A stretch of 44,708 bases of DNA from Erwinia pyrifoliae DSM 12163. Its GTDB lineage: Bacteria > Pseudomonadota > Gammaproteobacteria > Enterobacterales > Enterobacteriaceae. Both the position numbers and the translations under genes were made by a program. Within the stretch, counting starts at the first letter, position 1, and every line of letters begins with the position of its first letter. Under the pieces are notes generated by a model. The model had not been told where the DNA came from. It did no database searches and saw only the letters and a program-made list of their open reading frames with translations. Shown piece by piece: positions 44,152-44,708 of the stretch. The stretch is taken from positions 3,896,027-3,940,734 of the forward strand of contig NC_017390.1 in NCBI RefSeq assembly GCF_000026985.1. Reading direction: 5' to 3'.

Positions 44152-44207
44152 GAAGCCGCAAGCCGCCGGATGCGCCCACATCAACAGCGGCGTTAAAATG
44201 CGGCTTC
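44152..44207. repeat. nested inverted repeat after the nitrilase gene
   Basis: GAAGCCGCA pairs with TGCGGCTTC and encloses a second arm GCCGC/GCGGC, giving a long extended hairpin about 15 bases past the stop codon. No U-run follows, so it could be a REP-like or mRNA-stabilising element rather than a terminator. Confidence 0.5.
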
Positions 44208-44229
44208 GCTTCACTGGTACAATTAACCT

Positions 44230-44481
44230 GTGCCGAGGGGTTGTGCCATTAAGGTCAATATAAAAGAGATCAACGTCAGCGATGCTCGCCAGAATCTGGC
44301 GGCGGTCTTACGGCAGGCAACTGACCGCGAGCCGTTGACCATCACGCGTTGCGAATATTTCTCAGCGGTAATGACCAGTATCAGCGAGTTTCATGCCTGG
44401 CAGACGGCGAAAATGGACGACGAGATTGCGGCCATAATGAATATGCACGGCGACCAAACATGGAATCTGACAGACAAATGA
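44230..44481 (+). CDS. Phd/YefM-type antitoxin, apparently orphan
   Basis: The roughly 80-residue protein contains the Phd N-terminal DNA-binding fold, INVSDARQNLAAVLRQATDR then EPLTITR and VMTSISEFHAWQ. This is followed by an acidic toxin-binding tail (MDDEIAAIMNMHGDQTWNLT). The segment after TITR (CEYFS) lacks the usual RGxxPAV turn, so it is divergent. The start is uncertain: GTG 44230 has no good ribosome site, while a GAGGGG lies before 44256. No Doc, YoeB or RelE toxin is recognisable in the remaining 220 bases. The next frame, from 44478, overlaps its stop as ATGA but is only 38 codons. Confidence 0.7.
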   Translation: MPRGCAIKVNIKEINVSDARQNLAAVLRQATDREPLTITRCEYFSAVMTSISEFHAWQTAKMDDEIAAIMNMHGDQTWNLTDK

Positions 44482-44594
44482 CAATACGTTTCATTTCAGC
44501 ACAAAAAGGGGTCGCTGTTTATCACCGGGTACTGGATGTCACTACCGAAGTCAGAGGGATGCCCGAGCCGGGAGACGCCGGAATGATGGAATGA
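44478..44594 (+). CDS. 38-codon ORF overlapping the antitoxin stop
   Basis: ATGA overlap with the Phd-like gene is the classic toxin-antitoxin coupling, and the peptide starts MTIRFISAQKGVAVYHRVLD. No toxin family is recognised. It ends in short tandem repeats. It may be the stump of a toxin gene or chance. Confidence 0.25.
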   Translation: MTIRFISAQKGVAVYHRVLDVTTEVRGMPEPGDAGMME

Positions 44595-44604
44595 TGGAAT
44601 GATG
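44580..44604. repeat. three tandem copies of an 8-base repeat
   Basis: GGAATGAT occurs three times in a row at the 3' end of the 38-codon ORF. The unit length is not a multiple of three, so a copy-number change would shift the frame. Confidence 0.7.
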
Positions 44605-44708
44605 CACACTGCGCTATTTATTATGCTACTTTTTCTATTACATAATGGGACTAAAATACAGAATAGGGTTATTTTAACAGGTTTAACAGCGGGGGCGGCC
44701 TCAGCAGA

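Overview
The window looks like a chromosomal segment of a plant-associated enterobacterium, most likely genus Erwinia. That is inferred from proteins recognised by memory, not from a search. The backbone follows the E. coli yhjE-yhjG-pdeH-yhjJ-dctA-pdeK-bcs-dpp-eptB order. The cellulose operon, however, is the bcsO-Q-A-B-C-D-Z type with a separate bcsE, and kdgK and the proK tRNA, which E. coli carries here, are not visible.

Left part (1-7.6 kb) is a decaying accessory region. Intact genes are a SRPBCC-like protein, a nucleoside hydrolase, a DUF1471 peptide, mntP with a likely MntR box, a secreted M20 peptidase and a small membrane protein. Between them lie three wrecks. The first is a serralysin/inhibitor pair (prtA-inh) cut down to the 3' end of prtA and a disabled inh. 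The second is a Gfo/Idh/MocA oxidoreductase reduced to pieces in three frames and joined directly to the prtA stump. The third is an mgtC-mgtB virulence/Mg2+ operon collapsed into a short chimera, followed by a preserved 30-residue membrane peptide in the position of mgtR.

Middle part (7.6-31.1 kb) holds yhjE, yhjG, the flagellar-class phosphodiesterase pdeH with a near-consensus sigma-28 promoter, yhjJ, dctA, the membrane phosphodiesterase pdeK, and then cellulose synthesis. bcsE runs on the plus strand and meets the minus-strand operon bcsO-bcsQ-bcsA-bcsB-bcsC-bcsD-bcsZ tail to tail with a 14-base overlap. Two c-di-GMP-degrading enzymes therefore sit beside two c-di-GMP receptors (the BcsA PilZ domain and the BcsE RxGD motif). 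bcsF/bcsG (phosphoethanolamine cellulose) are not next to the operon.

Right part (31.4-44.7 kb) has the dipeptide transporter dppABCDF, in which dppA and dppF each carry a +1 insertion (real decay or sequence error). Next come a 1.4-kb region without a recognisable gene that contains a strong minus-strand terminator, then eptB with a sigma-E-like promoter, and ohr/ohrR with palindromic operators. The window ends with a stand-alone HD (SpoT/MESH1-like) hydrolase, small hypothetical genes, a nitrilase-family amidohydrolase and an orphan Phd-type antitoxin.

I found no complete insertion sequence, CRISPR array, rRNA or tRNA.
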